Assembly: GCA_013336525.1 (NCBI GenBank)
Contig: JAAXTM010000002.1
Coordinates: 434,001-498,000 of the forward strand
Source of the DNA: Geobacteraceae bacterium
GTDB taxonomy: Bacteria; Desulfobacterota; Desulfuromonadia; Geobacterales; Pseudopelobacteraceae
DNA: 64,000 bases
Direction of reading: 5' to 3'
Below, in pieces: positions 55,738-63,916 of the stretch. The notes beneath the pieces are model-generated. The model saw only the letters and a program-made list of their open reading frames with translations, did no database searches and was not told where the DNA came from. Numbering within the stretch: position 1 is the stretch's first letter; each line of letters opens with the position of its first letter. The position numbers and the translations under genes are program-made.

Positions 55738-56193
55738 GTGTTAACCTTTCTCTACTATACCCACTTAAAACGGCACTCGTTCTCAATTCAAATTCCTCTC
55801 GAAAAACAGCAGCTTCCCGGTTATCCAGAATTCCCCATCACAGTCGGTGAACACATCCGCAAGAAACGCATGGATGTTGGCCTCCTCCAGAGAGAAGTCG
55901 CAGAGATCATCGGAGTCACCGAATCATCTATCTGGAACTGGGAACATGGCACCGAACCGGAACTGCAATATAATCCAAGTATTATCAAATTTCTAGGTTA
56001 TATTCCGTTCGACTGTCCGGATGATACTATTGGACGGCTTGCATGGTATAGGAGAGTGCAAGGGCTTACAGTGGTAGCACTGGGAAATCAGATGAAAATT
56101 CACCCTGATCAGCTGTACGAATGGTTGAGTGCGACGAGGAAGCCGTTCAATAAGAGCCTTCAGAGGATTGAGCGGTTTCTGGAAAGTCAGTAA
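55738..56193 (+). CDS. repeated helix-turn-helix protein, copy 3 (mosaic)
   Basis: 151 residues from the GTG at 55738, the same position as in copies 1 and 2. The first 95 residues are nearly identical to copy 2 (VGEHIRKKRMDVGLLQREVA). The second half differs strongly (LGNQMKIHPDQLYEWLSATRKPF), though it keeps the same spacing, so this is a mosaic copy. The upstream junction CAGGGGTGTGT is shared. A hipB-like remnant follows in convergent orientation as at copy 2. Confidence 0.7.
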   Translation: MLTFLYYTHLKRHSFSIQIPLEKQQLPGYPEFPITVGEHIRKKRMDVGLLQREVAEIIGVTESSIWNWEHGTEPELQYNPSIIKFLGYIPFDCPDDTIGRLAWYRRVQGLTVVALGNQMKIHPDQLYEWLSATRKPFNKSLQRIERFLESQ

Positions 56194-56225
56194 GTGATCG
56201 CCAAAATAATAACCTGCATGTGCTG

Positions 56226-56369
56226 TCAGAAATCATCATTTATCTTTACCGGCCTGCGAATCCACTTGGGCAGCAGGGCGAGCTTATCGTCAAAGTGTCT
56301 CCCGAAAGTATATCGGTTCGAATTCTCTTCGTCGCTGAAGAGCTTCACCACAACCAGGTTGGCGACTTC
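56226..56369 (-). pseudogene. C-terminal remnant of the hipB-like gene
   Basis: 48 codons matching the end of the gene at 31723: EVANLVVVKLFSDEENS, then YTFGRHFDDKLALLPKWIR, ending INDDF and a stop. Upstream the frame breaks at a TGA within a few codons. The helix-turn-helix domain is lost. Confidence 0.78.
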
Positions 56370-56461
56370 TATGCGTCAGACAAGCGAGTTCTCTCCAAGC
56401 CTACACGGCAAAAAGATCATTTGCTGATTAGAAAAGGAAAGCCTATCTGTTTAGCAGTTTT

Positions 56462-56501
56462 TTGACTACGGTCAAGCAAATGTCACTAAACGAAGTATAA
56501 T
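56462..56501 (+). promoter_or_regulatory. HcpR/FNR-type site and -10 box of hcp
   Basis: A perfect palindrome TTGAC-TACG-GTCAA (56462-56475) lies upstream of TATAAT at 56496-56501. Its centre is about 40 bases from the expected start point, the position of a class II activator. The form matches the HcpR signal predicted for deltaproteobacteria. Confidence 0.8.
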
Positions 56502-56570
56502 GTAAGGTTACACAGTTATAAATCTATCAGTCAAATCAATTAAACAACAAACCAAAGGAGAATAAAAAAG

Positions 56571-58172
56571 ATGAGTATGTTCTGTAATCAATGCGAGCAG
56601 GCAGCAAACGGCACCGGCTGTAACATTTCCGGTGTCTGCGGTAAGAAACCCGATGTAGCGGCCCTGCAGGATCACCTGTTGTACGGTCTCAAATCTCTGG
56701 CCCTCTACGCTGTCAAGCTCGGCCGCAATGCCGAGATCGATCGTTTCACCATCGAGGGGCTCTTCAGCACCGTCACTAACGTTGACTTTGAAGCAGCCCG
56801 CATTGGCGACCTGATCAAGCGTTGCTACGAGTTGAAAGAGAAGGCCAAAACCGCTGCCGGTGTAACTATCACTGGTCCGGTAGCTGACTGGAAGCCGGCC
56901 GATGATCTGGCTGGTATGGTTGCGCAGGGCGAAGCCCACGGCCTTAGTACCCTGCATGTCAACGAAGACATTCGTTCAGTCATCGAAATTTTGACGCTGG
57001 GTCTCAAAGGCATGGCAGCCTATATGGATCACGCCATGATCCTGGGCAAGACAGATGATGAAGTCATGGCATTTTTCCAGAAAGCATTGGCAGCAACCAC
57101 CGACGCCAACCTGGGTCTAATGGATTTTGTTGGTCTTTCAATGGAGTGCGGCAAGCAGAACCTGACCGTCATGGGACTCCTGAATACCGCCCATACCGAC
57201 GCCTATGGCCACCCGGTCCCGACTCAGGTACAATTGGGCACCAAGGCCGGCAAGGCAATTCTGGTATCCGGCCACGACCTGAAGATGATGGAGGAGATCC
57301 TTAAACAGACTGAAGGCAAGGGGGTCAATGTCTATACCCATGGCGAGATGCTGCCGGCTCACGGCTATCCCGGCCTGAAAAAATACAGCCATCTGGTTGG
57401 TAACTACGGCGGCGCATGGCAGGATCAGGCCAAGGAATTCGCCAATTTCCCCGGTGCCATTATTTTTAACACCAACTGCATCCAGAAACCGGCCGAATCC
57501 TACACCGACCGTCTCTACACCTGGGGCCTGGTGGCATGGCCCGGTGTCAAGCACATCGACGGCTGGGACTTTACTCCTGTCATCAACAAAGCACTGGAGT
57601 GCCCGGCCCTGCCGGAAAATCCGGGCCAAGAGATCCTGACCGGTTTCGGCCATAACGCCGTCCTGGGTGTGGCTGACAAAGTAATTGCCGCGGTCAAGTC
57701 CGGTGCCATCAAGCACTTCTTCCTGGTTGGCGGCTGCGACGGCGCCAAGTCCGGCCGCAACTACTACACCGAGTTTGCCGAGAAGGCTCCCAAGGACACC
57801 GTTATACTGACACTGGCCTGCGGTAAGTACCGCTTCAACAAACTGGAGTTCGGCGATATCGGCGGAATCCCACGCTTGTTGGATGTTGGCCAGTGCAATG
57901 ACGCCTACTCCGCTATCCAGATTGCCGTAGCCCTGGCAGGTGCCTTCGAGTGCGGCGTCAACGACCTGCCGCTCTCCATGGTGTTGTCCTGGTACGAGCA
58001 GAAGGCGGTTGTCATTCTGCTGACCCTGTTCCACCTCGGCATCAAGAACATCAAGCTCGGGCCGACACTGCCGGCCTTCATCACCCCCAACGTCCTCAAC
58101 TTCCTGGTTGAAAACTTCAACGTCGGACCGATCACCACGGTTGATGCCGACATGAAGGCCATGCTGGGATAA
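56571..58172 (+). CDS. hcp: hybrid cluster protein (hydroxylamine reductase)
   Basis: 533 residues. The N-terminal cluster is CNQCEQ (C5, C8) followed by C17 and C23, the CX2CX8CX5C spacing of anaerobe-type Hcp. The hybrid-cluster ligands lie further on (THGEMLPAHGYP, NTNCIQKP, VGGCDGAK). It reduces NO or hydroxylamine, detoxifying by-products of nitrite reduction. Good AAAGGAG upstream. It stands ahead of the ric/nrfA block. Confidence 0.96.
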   Translation: MSMFCNQCEQAANGTGCNISGVCGKKPDVAALQDHLLYGLKSLALYAVKLGRNAEIDRFTIEGLFSTVTNVDFEAARIGDLIKRCYELKEKAKTAAGVTITGPVADWKPADDLAGMVAQGEAHGLSTLHVNEDIRSVIEILTLGLKGMAAYMDHAMILGKTDDEVMAFFQKALAATTDANLGLMDFVGLSMECGKQNLTVMGLLNTAHTDAYGHPVPTQVQLGTKAGKAILVSGHDLKMMEEILKQTEGKGVNVYTHGEMLPAHGYPGLKKYSHLVGNYGGAWQDQAKEFANFPGAIIFNTNCIQKPAESYTDRLYTWGLVAWPGVKHIDGWDFTPVINKALECPALPENPGQEILTGFGHNAVLGVADKVIAAVKSGAIKHFFLVGGCDGAKSGRNYYTEFAEKAPKDTVILTLACGKYRFNKLEFGDIGGIPRLLDVGQCNDAYSAIQIAVALAGAFECGVNDLPLSMVLSWYEQKAVVILLTLFHLGIKNIKLGPTLPAFITPNVLNFLVENFNVGPITTVDADMKAMLG

Positions 58173-58198
58173 CACTTTCCAAATAACACCGTTGAATA

Positions 58199-58240
58199 AT
58201 GAGCGCCTCGCGGGTCCCCGTGGGGCGCTCATCTTTTTTT
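58199..58240 (+). terminator. hcp terminator
   Basis: ATGAGCGCC and GGCGCTCAT arms enclose a GC-rich loop, followed by TCTTTTTTT. It lies 26 bases past the hcp stop. Confidence 0.82.
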
Positions 58241-58268
58241 GTGTACTACACTAGTTTATGTTCTTTTA

Positions 58269-58310
58269 TTGATGTGGGTCAAAATACAAACATAGCCATC
58301 GGTGTATCAT
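58269..58310 (+). promoter_or_regulatory. HcpR/FNR-type site and -10 box of PAS-ric-HD-nrfA
   Basis: TTGAT-GTGG-GTCAA (58269-58282, one mismatch from the perfect palindrome) and TATCAT at 58305-58310. Site centre falls about 41 bases upstream of the expected start. Confidence 0.68.
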
Positions 58311-58352
58311 TTAATCATTGGGACATACGACAAGTCACAAATTGGAGGAAAT

Positions 58353-58787
58353 ATGGACAGGATATTGATTCAAGCAGTTAATAATGCTCCGGATGCAATC
58401 CTCATTTCAGACCGGGAAGGAATTATCAGCTATTGGAACAGCGGAGCAGAGCAAATGTTTGGACACACGGCAGCTGAAGCTGTTGGTCAATCACTTGATC
58501 TGATTATTCCTGAAAATCTGCGGGGCCGCCACTGGGATGGCTATCACCGGGTAATGGCATCTGGAGAGACGAAATATAAGACAGGTCTCCTGTCATCACC
58601 TGGAATTCGTAAAGACGGATCCCGTGTTTCGCTAGAATTCAGCATGGTACTGCTGCACGACGAAGCAGGCCAATTGCAGGGCTGTGCATCGATCATGCGG
58701 GATGTCACCGAACGATGGAAAAAGGAGAAGGAATTGAAAGAGCGATTGACTGTTTGTGAATCAAAACTGGCAGGATCACCTGATTAG
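58353..58787 (+). CDS. stand-alone PAS-domain protein
   Basis: 144 residues from the ATG at 58353 (GGAGG four bases upstream). One PAS domain fills residues 1-120 (PDAILISDREGIISYWNSGAEQ). A short coiled tail follows. There is no kinase or DNA-binding domain. It may sense redox or NO, given its place ahead of ric and nrfA. A decayed copy of its 3' end lies at 61621. Confidence 0.88.
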   Translation: MDRILIQAVNNAPDAILISDREGIISYWNSGAEQMFGHTAAEAVGQSLDLIIPENLRGRHWDGYHRVMASGETKYKTGLLSSPGIRKDGSRVSLEFSMVLLHDEAGQLQGCASIMRDVTERWKKEKELKERLTVCESKLAGSPD

Positions 58788-58852
58788 GATTCAACAAAAT
58801 GAGTCAGATGGCAGACTAATACCGGCCAACACTGATTCAGAGGAGAACACAC

Positions 58853-59581
58853 ATGAAAGAATCAACTCTTCAAACGAATTACACACTAAATACAACAATC
58901 GGTGAGATAGTTGCCGCCGATTATAGAACTGCCAAGGTCTTTGAGTCTCACGGGATTGACTTTTGCTGTGGTGGTAAGGTTGCTCTATCATCAATATGTC
59001 AGGAAAAGGCTATCAACCCCGACACGTTATTGCGGGAGATCGAAGCAATCAAAAGTGAACAGATTGATCGTAGCCAAAATTACACCTCATGGGAGCTCCC
59101 CTTCCTGGTGGATTACATAGTCAATACACATCATGCATATCTCAAAGAAAACGACGAACAAATTGCCATATACGCTCGAAAAATTGCAGAAGTCCATGGT
59201 GCTCATCATCCCGAGGTGATCGAGATCGCCACTATCTTCCAAAAGATAACCGCAGATATGGCAGCCCATCTACTTGAGGAGGAAGAAGTTTTCTTCCCAG
59301 CGGTAAAACGGGCCGATGCGGCAAGAAAAGCAGGCAAAGCATCATTGAAAGAAGATTGCGATGTAATTACGGAATCCCTAGCGAAACTCGGCCGCGAGCA
59401 CGAGGAGATCGGCGATGCTATCCACACGATTCGTCACCTTTCAAAGGATTATGCAATACCAAAAGACACGTGCAATACATTCATGATCACATATCAAAAG
59501 CTCAAAGAGTTTGAGGATGATCTCCACAAGCACGTCCACCTGGAGAACAACATCCTCTTCCCCAAAGCGTCACAACTTTAG
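58853..59581 (+). CDS. ric: RIC iron-sulfur cluster repair di-iron protein, copy 1
   Basis: 242 residues of the ScdA/YtfE/NorA family. The N-terminal DFCCGG motif (about residues 38-43) is followed by a hemerythrin-like helical domain with ligands in NTHHAYLKEN, HHPEVIE, LEEEEVFFP, EHEEIGDAIH and HKHVHLENN. It rebuilds Fe-S clusters damaged by NO. AGAGGAG upstream. Lies between the PAS and HD genes of the nitrosative block. Confidence 0.95.
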   Translation: MKESTLQTNYTLNTTIGEIVAADYRTAKVFESHGIDFCCGGKVALSSICQEKAINPDTLLREIEAIKSEQIDRSQNYTSWELPFLVDYIVNTHHAYLKENDEQIAIYARKIAEVHGAHHPEVIEIATIFQKITADMAAHLLEEEEVFFPAVKRADAARKAGKASLKEDCDVITESLAKLGREHEEIGDAIHTIRHLSKDYAIPKDTCNTFMITYQKLKEFEDDLHKHVHLENNILFPKASQL

Positions 59582-59624
59582 AACCTTTACGATGCCTCGG
59601 TAATTCTTAAGGGTTAGAGCGGAT

Positions 59625-60026
59625 ATGGATTACTTCAAAGCTAGAGTTACAAAATTATTGGTGGATTACTTTGGAAATGATTTTCGAAGAATCTCGCATG
59701 CGTTAGAGGTCTTGAAACACTCTGAGTTAATTATGGAGAATTTTCAGTGCTGTGATTATGAGATTCTGGTTGCCTCCGCACTTTTACACGATATCGGCAT
59801 AAAGCAATCTGAAGAGAACCTTGGATATAATAATGGCAAGACTCAAGAGGAGTTCGGTCCGCCGATTGCCGAAATGCTGCTTAACAGCATCTGCTTCTCA
59901 CAGAGTAAAACAATAAAAGTATGCGAAATCATAGCCAATCATCACTCACCTTCACGGCACGATTATATTGAGCTTAAAATCCTTAAAGAAGCTGACAGAA
60001 TCGTGAACAAACTGGAAAGTGGCTAA
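59625..60026 (+). CDS. HD-domain hydrolase-like protein
   Basis: 133 residues. HD residues occur as LLHDIGIKQSEE and IIANHHSPSRHD, with a final EADRIVN. These give the usual metal-binding His/Asp set of HD phosphohydrolases. Substrate unknown. Its place just before nrfA suggests signalling in the nitrite response. Confidence 0.85.
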   Translation: MDYFKARVTKLLVDYFGNDFRRISHALEVLKHSELIMENFQCCDYEILVASALLHDIGIKQSEENLGYNNGKTQEEFGPPIAEMLLNSICFSQSKTIKVCEIIANHHSPSRHDYIELKILKEADRIVNKLESG

Positions 60027-60084
60027 GAAATACCTTGGTAATTCAGAGTGGTAGCGCAGCTAATCCAACCATGGGAGGCAAAAC

Positions 60085-61536
60085 ATGCAAATGAAGTATG
60101 TGAGAAGATTCACCGTGCTGGCAATACTGGCAGCCACGGGTATTTGGTCAGGGTGCTCACCAAAGAAGGTAGAGCCCTTGAAGACTGTAGCTATCGAAGA
60201 CGGTACGGTCGACCCTGCCGAGTGGGGTAAAGTGTACCCCAGTCAGTATGAGCTCTGGAAACAGACAGGCGAGCCTACCCCAGCCGGGAAGAGTAAATAC
60301 AAGAAGGGTTACGATGTCGGTGAGGACCGGCGTGACAAGCTCGATGAGTATCCATTTTTGGCGTTGTTATACAATGGCTGGGGTTTTGGTTCCGAATACC
60401 GCGAACCACGTGGACACTATTTTATGGTTCAGGATCAGCTTGAGGTTGACCCAGGCAGGGTAAAAGCAGGTGGTTCATGCCTGACATGTAAAACACCTTA
60501 CGCACCAATACTAGAGAAACAGATGGGAAAAGCCTACTTCTCAACCCCATACAAGGAAGTGTTGGCAAAACTTCCTAAAGATCAGCAGACCCTCGGCGTC
60601 GCTTGTATTGACTGCCATGACAACAGGGGAATGGCTCTAAAGATTTCTCGTGGCTTCACATTAGGCAAAGCACTCAAGAAAATAGGCGTGGACGAGGCAA
60701 AACTCACGACTCAAGAAAAGCGGACTCTGGTCTGTGCACAGTGCCATGTCAGTTACATAATCAGTAAGGACAAAGAGATGCATTCGACGGATGTCGTCTT
60801 TCCTTGGCAGGGCAGCAAAGTTGGTAATATTAGCATTGAAAACATAATTGCCGAGATCAAGAGTTCTCCTGCACATGCAGAGTGGACACAGAGCGTTACA
60901 GGCTTTAAGTTGGGCTTTATTCGTCACCCCGAGTATGAACTATTTTCCAACAACAGCCCACATTGGGCCAACGGCGTTAGCTGTGCGGATTGCCACATGC
61001 CGACCGTTGCAAGGGATGGTCAGAAGATTTCCGATCACAGGATTATGAGCCCGCTTAAAAACGATCTGGTCGCTTGCGCCGCCTGCCACGAAGAGAAGCC
61101 GCAGGTACTCCGCGATAAGATCTTTGCTATCCAGGATAACACAATGATTGTGTACCTTAAGGCAGGCTATGCAACGGCAACAGACGCGAAACTGTTTGAG
61201 ATTGCGAACAAGGTTGAGGCATCAGGTAAAAAGATCGATAAGGTTCTCTACGCTCAAGCAAAAGAACAGTACGAGCAGGCTTTCTATCGTCTCATATTCA
61301 TTGGCGCAGAGAACTCGAATGGTTTCCATAACCCCAAAGAAACCATGCGCGTCTTGAATGATGCTGCAAAATACGCTGCGTCTGCCGAGGCACAGCTTCG
61401 CAAGCTGCTCGCGCAGGCTGGAGAAAAGGTGCCGGAAAAGATCGACCTTGAACTCTCAAAGTACACCAACAACCGGGGTGCAAAAAAAATCATGTTCAAA
61501 CCCGAGCATGAGATAAAGTCCCCCGAAGCTAAATAA
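60085..61536 (+). CDS. nrfA: cytochrome c nitrite reductase, calcium-site-lacking lipoprotein type
   Basis: Pentahaem enzyme reducing nitrite to ammonium, 483 residues. A signal peptide ends in WSGC (about residue 24), suggesting a lipid anchor. Catalytic haem CLTCK at 132-136, then CIDCH 174-178, CAQCH 217-221, CADCH 300-304, CAACH 331-335. The Ca2+-ligand Glu is replaced by Ser223 (Tyr224 kept), and the Gln before the active His by Arg280 (IRHPEYE). That is the Ca-free pattern described for Geobacter lovleyi. No nrfH adjoins. GGGAGGC five bases upstream. Confidence 0.96.
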   Translation: MQMKYVRRFTVLAILAATGIWSGCSPKKVEPLKTVAIEDGTVDPAEWGKVYPSQYELWKQTGEPTPAGKSKYKKGYDVGEDRRDKLDEYPFLALLYNGWGFGSEYREPRGHYFMVQDQLEVDPGRVKAGGSCLTCKTPYAPILEKQMGKAYFSTPYKEVLAKLPKDQQTLGVACIDCHDNRGMALKISRGFTLGKALKKIGVDEAKLTTQEKRTLVCAQCHVSYIISKDKEMHSTDVVFPWQGSKVGNISIENIIAEIKSSPAHAEWTQSVTGFKLGFIRHPEYELFSNNSPHWANGVSCADCHMPTVARDGQKISDHRIMSPLKNDLVACAACHEEKPQVLRDKIFAIQDNTMIVYLKAGYATATDAKLFEIANKVEASGKKIDKVLYAQAKEQYEQAFYRLIFIGAENSNGFHNPKETMRVLNDAAKYAASAEAQLRKLLAQAGEKVPEKIDLELSKYTNNRGAKKIMFKPEHEIKSPEAK

Positions 61537-61544
61537 CTCCATTT

Positions 61545-61577
61545 CCGGAGAGCGGCACATATCCGCTCTCCGGTTTT
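61545..61577 (+). terminator. nrfA terminator
   Basis: CCGGAGAGCGG pairs perfectly with CCGCTCTCCGG around a seven-base loop, followed by TTTT. Nine bases past the nrfA stop. Confidence 0.85.
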
Positions 61578-61620
61578 AGACAGCTATTTCGGCTTTTCGT
61601 CATTTGAATCTTCGGTGAGC

Positions 61621-61749
61621 GATGAAACTGGCCGTAAGCGGGGTTGTGCCTTGATCATGTGGGACGTATCTGCGAGGTGGAAGAAAGAGAGGGAATTGTA
61701 GGTGCATAAGGCTGTTTGCGAAACTAAATTGGCAGGGACATGTGGCTAG
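61621..61749 (+). pseudogene. decayed 3' end of a second PAS gene
   Basis: 43 codons align with the end of the PAS gene at 58353: GCALIMWDVSARWKKEREL against GCASIMRDVTERWKKEKEL, then AVCETKLAG against TVCESKLAG. An internal TAG follows the EREL residues. The first part is missing. Confidence 0.8.
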
Positions 61750-61790
61750 ATTTCAACATATATCAAGTTATTTTGTTTTTTACTCTTAAA

Positions 61791-61804
61791 TTGACCTGAA
61801 TCAA
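61791..61804 (+). promoter_or_regulatory. HcpR/FNR-like half-diverged site
   Basis: TTGAC-CTGA-ATCAA, one position short of a perfect palindrome. It would place a transcript start near 61838, ahead of the small exported protein gene. Confidence 0.5.
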
Positions 61805-61873
61805 ACTTATTGCGAACATACCATGAGATCGTTGAGCAAGAGTTTTCAAATTCAGGACGTAGTACATCGGAAG

Positions 61874-62227
61874 ATGCTTATGATGTTCTCAAACAGACAT
61901 AGTAGGATAGTAATAATATTATTACTGCTGGTTCAGATCTGTCTGCCGCTTACCGGTTCGCTCTACATCTCAACTAATATGAGTACGAGTGAAACCGGTC
62001 ATACGGAAACCGCGTGTGTCCATTCTGACGCCGATGCCGACCATGAATCCGGGGACCGGCACGATCAGATTCCCCACTGCCACGAACTTGATGCACCATG
62101 CGACGCTGTCTCCGGTACGGTAGTTAAACACTCTCCGCTCATTTCGCTTCACAAGGTCTCATACAACGGTGCCTTTCTGCCAGGCTACGGCGCTCCGCTG
62201 GAAATCCCCCCGAAATATAACGTTTGA
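61874..62227 (+). CDS. small exported His/Asp-rich protein
   Basis: 117 residues from the ATG at 61874; the frame also opens at 61823, but that lies too close to the regulatory site. A hydrophobic signal (about residues 8-28) leads to a mature part rich in His, Asp and Cys (HTETACVHSDADADHESGDR, then HCHELDAPCD). The pattern suggests metal binding in the periplasm. No family recognised. Confidence 0.62.
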   Translation: MLMMFSNRHSRIVIILLLLVQICLPLTGSLYISTNMSTSETGHTETACVHSDADADHESGDRHDQIPHCHELDAPCDAVSGTVVKHSPLISLHKVSYNGAFLPGYGAPLEIPPKYNV

Positions 62228-62343
62228 CTCATATCTGCCGGCATTATCTTCCTTCGTTGTAAGGCAGTCCCGGCAATAACGTGCAAATTCGCTTAGTACT
62301 GGTGAATCAACCGTCAAACCATACACATAAAGGAGAATAACTC

Positions 62344-62988
62344 ATGAGATATACACACATATTTAAAACAGGCATGTTGGCAGTTTCAGTATTTACGGTG
62401 CTATTTCTTGCAACCCCTCGCGAAGCTGCTGCCCATTGTGACACCCTGGACGGCCCGGTTATCCAGGATGCCAGAATGGCGATCGAAGGCAAGGATATCA
62501 CTCCAATTCTGAAATGGGTGAAGCCAAAGGATGAAAAAGCTGTCCGAGCTGCCTTTAACAAAGTGTTGTCCAGTAAATCAAAGAACCAGGAAGAAACAGA
62601 GCACAAATTCTTCGCAACCCTTGTCAAAATCCATCGGGCCGGAGAAGGTGCATCATTTACCGGTCTGAAACCGGCTGGCGCAGTAGAACCGGCCGTTGCC
62701 GCAGCGGACAAGGCCTTGACGAGCGGTTCAGCCGACGCTCTGGTGAAACTGGTCACCGATGATGTATCCGCTGGTATCAAGACCCGTTACGAGCATGCAG
62801 CGACTACATACAAGCATAAGGATGAAAGTGTTGCCCAGGGACGGGAATTTGTGGAAGCTTATGTTGCGTACACCCATTATGTAGAGCGGCTTCATCAGGA
62901 TGCAACCGCTAAAGGCGCACATGGCGAGCATAAGTCACAAGCCAAGCAGCACAGCGGCCATGCCGGACATGGCGCTGACAAACACTGA
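62344..62988 (+). CDS. exported DUF6448-family protein
   Basis: 214 residues. Signal peptide (about 1-29, ending EAAA) and a helical mature part starting HCDTLDGPVIQDARMA, then VKLHRAGEGA-like LVKIHRAGEGASFTGLKPAG. The C-terminus is His-rich (GEHKSQAKQHSGHAGHGADK). Family function unknown; the His tail may bind metal. AAAGGAG upstream. Single gene with terminator. Confidence 0.82.
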   Translation: MRYTHIFKTGMLAVSVFTVLFLATPREAAAHCDTLDGPVIQDARMAIEGKDITPILKWVKPKDEKAVRAAFNKVLSSKSKNQEETEHKFFATLVKIHRAGEGASFTGLKPAGAVEPAVAAADKALTSGSADALVKLVTDDVSAGIKTRYEHAATTYKHKDESVAQGREFVEAYVAYTHYVERLHQDATAKGAHGEHKSQAKQHSGHAGHGADKH

Positions 62989-62998
62989 CAGACAGACG

Positions 62999-63026
62999 AA
63001 AGGGGCTCAGCTTCGAGCCCCTTTTT
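62999..63026 (+). terminator. terminator after DUF6448 gene
   Basis: GGGGCTC (63002-63008) pairs with GAGCCCC (63015-63021), followed by TTTTT. Confidence 0.82.
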
Positions 63027-63202
63027 GTACTTTTGAAGTTATTTAATGCCGGTTAGTAATGTACCATTGACAATTATTGAGGGTTATTCAAACACGAAGC
63101 CGCTAACTGTTTATATTCAGCACAAACGGTCGTCTAAGGTATAATCGAAGGACAGGGAGCGTTAGCCCCTCCCTTGAAAATATTTGCAAGAGGGAGATCG
63201 AG

Positions 63203-63916
63203 ATGAAGTCTGTAGTAATTGGTGAAATAACCATAGGCGCGATTGTGGCTGACGATTTTCGGGCTGCAACAATCTTTGAAAGGCATGGGATCGATTTCTG
63301 TTGTGGCGGCAAGATTCCGCTTGCCGAAGCCTGCAAATCCAAGGGGATCGAGCTTGATGCGCTGAAGAGTGAACTTGAGTCGCTTCAGCATGAACCGGTT
63401 GACCGGAGTCAGAACTACTCATCCTGGTCGCTTTCGTTTCTGGCTGATTACATCGTCAACACCCACCATGTGTATCTGAAGGAAAATGACGATCAGATCG
63501 TCGCCTATGCCCGGAAGATCGCCTCAGTGCATGGTGAGCGCCATCCGGAGGTGATCCGGATCGCTGTCCTCTTCGAGAAAATCGCCACTGACATGGTTGC
63601 GCACCTCAAGGAGGAAGAAGAGGTGTTTTTCCCGGCGCTCAAACGTGCCGAAGCCGCCAGAACAAGCGGTAACCAACCGGATGCCAGGGACCGCGAGACG
63701 ATCAGAGATTCTCTCGTCAGGCTGCATCGCGAACATGAAGAGGTCGGTGACGCCATCCATGAAATCCGCCGTCTTGCCAACGGTTTCAGGATACCGGAAG
63801 GCGTCTGCAACACCTTCATGCTTACCTATCGGAAGCTGGATGAGTTTGAGGAGGATCTCCATAAGCATGTCCACCTGGAGAACAACATCCTATTCCTCAA
63901 GGCGACGCAGCTTTGA
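63203..63916 (+). CDS. ric: RIC iron-sulfur cluster repair di-iron protein, copy 2
   Basis: 237 residues with the same layout as copy 1: DFCCGGKIPL near residue 31, then the hemerythrin-like ligands in NTHHVYLKEN, RHPEVIR, LKEEEEVFFP, EHEEVGDAIH and HKHVHLENN. It diverges clearly from copy 1, so the duplication is not recent. TATAAT at 63140-63145 is a likely -10; no HcpR palindrome is seen there. Confidence 0.95.
   Translation: MKSVVIGEITIGAIVADDFRAATIFERHGIDFCCGGKIPLAEACKSKGIELDALKSELESLQHEPVDRSQNYSSWSLSFLADYIVNTHHVYLKENDDQIVAYARKIASVHGERHPEVIRIAVLFEKIATDMVAHLKEEEEVFFPALKRAEAARTSGNQPDARDRETIRDSLVRLHREHEEVGDAIHEIRRLANGFRIPEGVCNTFMLTYRKLDEFEEDLHKHVHLENNILFLKATQL

Noticed and set aside
57138-58232. 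Long minus-strand frame of 364 residues
   Set aside because: Antisense to hcp and without recognisable domains.
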